From the NCBI GenBank assembly GCA_019925095.2, contig CM034406.1, positions 17,774,888 through 17,838,887 on the forward strand: a stretch of DNA of 64,000 nucleotides, in the 5' to 3' direction. Shown piece by piece: positions 63,555-64,000 of this stretch. This DNA is from Dendrolimus kikuchii (lineage: Eukaryota; Arthropoda; Insecta; Lepidoptera; Lasiocampidae). Every line of letters starts with the position of its first letter. Within the stretch, counting starts at the first letter, position 1. The notes beneath the pieces are model-generated. The model had not been told where the DNA came from. It made no database searches and saw nothing but the letters and a program-made list of their open reading frames with translations. A program made the position numbers and the translations under genes.

Positions 63555-64000
63555 TTTTTATCCAAAATGGACTTCGTCCACGCTTGACTTGAAATTCCCG
63601 CGGGATTCCCGGGACACAAAGTATTGTAGCATTTAAAAAAAGAATGTAAGCTATCGTTTAAGTGGAAACTGTGTCGGAATAAGTTAATTTTTATGCATCC
63701 GAACAACTTCAAATCACTCCCGGCAAAATTCTCGTAGGATTCCGCGAAAAAGTCACACATCTTATTACATTAAATTTGCTATAGATTAATAAAAAAATTA
63801 ACACTGGAATTCGAAATTAATTTTTGAATCTAGCTATTTTAAATCATTCCCAGAAAAATTCCCAGGATAAAAAGTGGTGCAGAATTTAAGTCTAAAAATT
63901 AGCTGTCAATCAGCGAAAACCGTATCGAAATCGGCCCACTAGTTTTTACGTGAATCCCGGACGAATCAACAAACAGACAAGAAATCTAAAAAAAATTGCA
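63555..64000 (+). repeat. CCGCGGG repeat family H, full-length to window edge
   Basis: GGACTTCGTCCACGCTTGAC through CCCGCGGGATTCCCGGGACA to GACAAGAAATCTAAAAAAAA. Confidence 0.65.

Noticed and set aside
1..64000. Prokaryotic-type systems (CRISPR, operons, phage, integrons)
   Set aside because: Spliced genes, poly-A signals and eukaryotic transposons throughout; the direct repeats are transposon copies or satellites, not spacer arrays.

Overview
The window looks like a piece of a lepidopteran (moth or butterfly) nuclear genome. It is AT-rich and has large introns with GT..AG borders. It carries insect-type transposons: a mariner with a DD34D-type transposase, RTE and CR1/Jockey-like LINEs, a Tigger-like element, tRNA-derived SINEs, MITEs and Ty3/gypsy-type solo LTRs. 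Repeats that recur many times here, such as the tail containing GGTTGCCTGGAAGAGATCGC and the element containing CCGCGACTTCGTCCACG, are of the kind familiar from Lepidoptera. There is no operon, CRISPR array, phage or bacterial feature.

Three host genes are well supported. (1) At 637-941 (+) is the last coding exon of an HspBP1/Fes1-type Hsp70 nucleotide-exchange factor; the rest lies to the left of the window. (2) At 2138-7196 (-) is a secreted S1A serine protease in six contiguous exons. It has an intact His/Asp/Ser triad and a chymotrypsin-like pocket. A probable signal-peptide exon lies at 17061-17111, but the reading phases show that at least one small exon between it and 7196 is still missing. 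(3) At 23340-61036 (-) is a complete SLC26 (SulP/STAS) anion transporter of the prestin type. It has 17 exons, and every splice phase closes to give 730 residues plus a stop codon. A fourth, tentative gene is a 65-codon single-exon membrane protein at 29237-29434 (+), nested inside a transporter intron.

Layout: 1-1000 HspBP1 tail; 1000-2137 convergent intergenic space with microsatellites; 2138-17111 protease, whose long first intron holds a 1-kb inverted repeat, LINE fragments and a mariner split by a LINE; 17112-23277 intergenic repeats including a Tigger-like element; 23278-61036 transporter, with introns full of SINEs, RTE and LINE pieces, MITEs and five solo LTRs of one family; 61037-64000 upstream of the transporter, with an inverted pair of an unrecognised poly-A retroposon.

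The host genes have unrelated roles (chaperone cofactor, secreted protease, membrane anion exchange). I see no multi-gene system. The most noteworthy signals are in the repeats: nested insertions with clear target-site duplications, retroelements sitting within about 20 bp of splice sites, a SINE-like family lacking recognisable pol III boxes, and a TIR-bounded element carrying a broken nuclease-like ORF.
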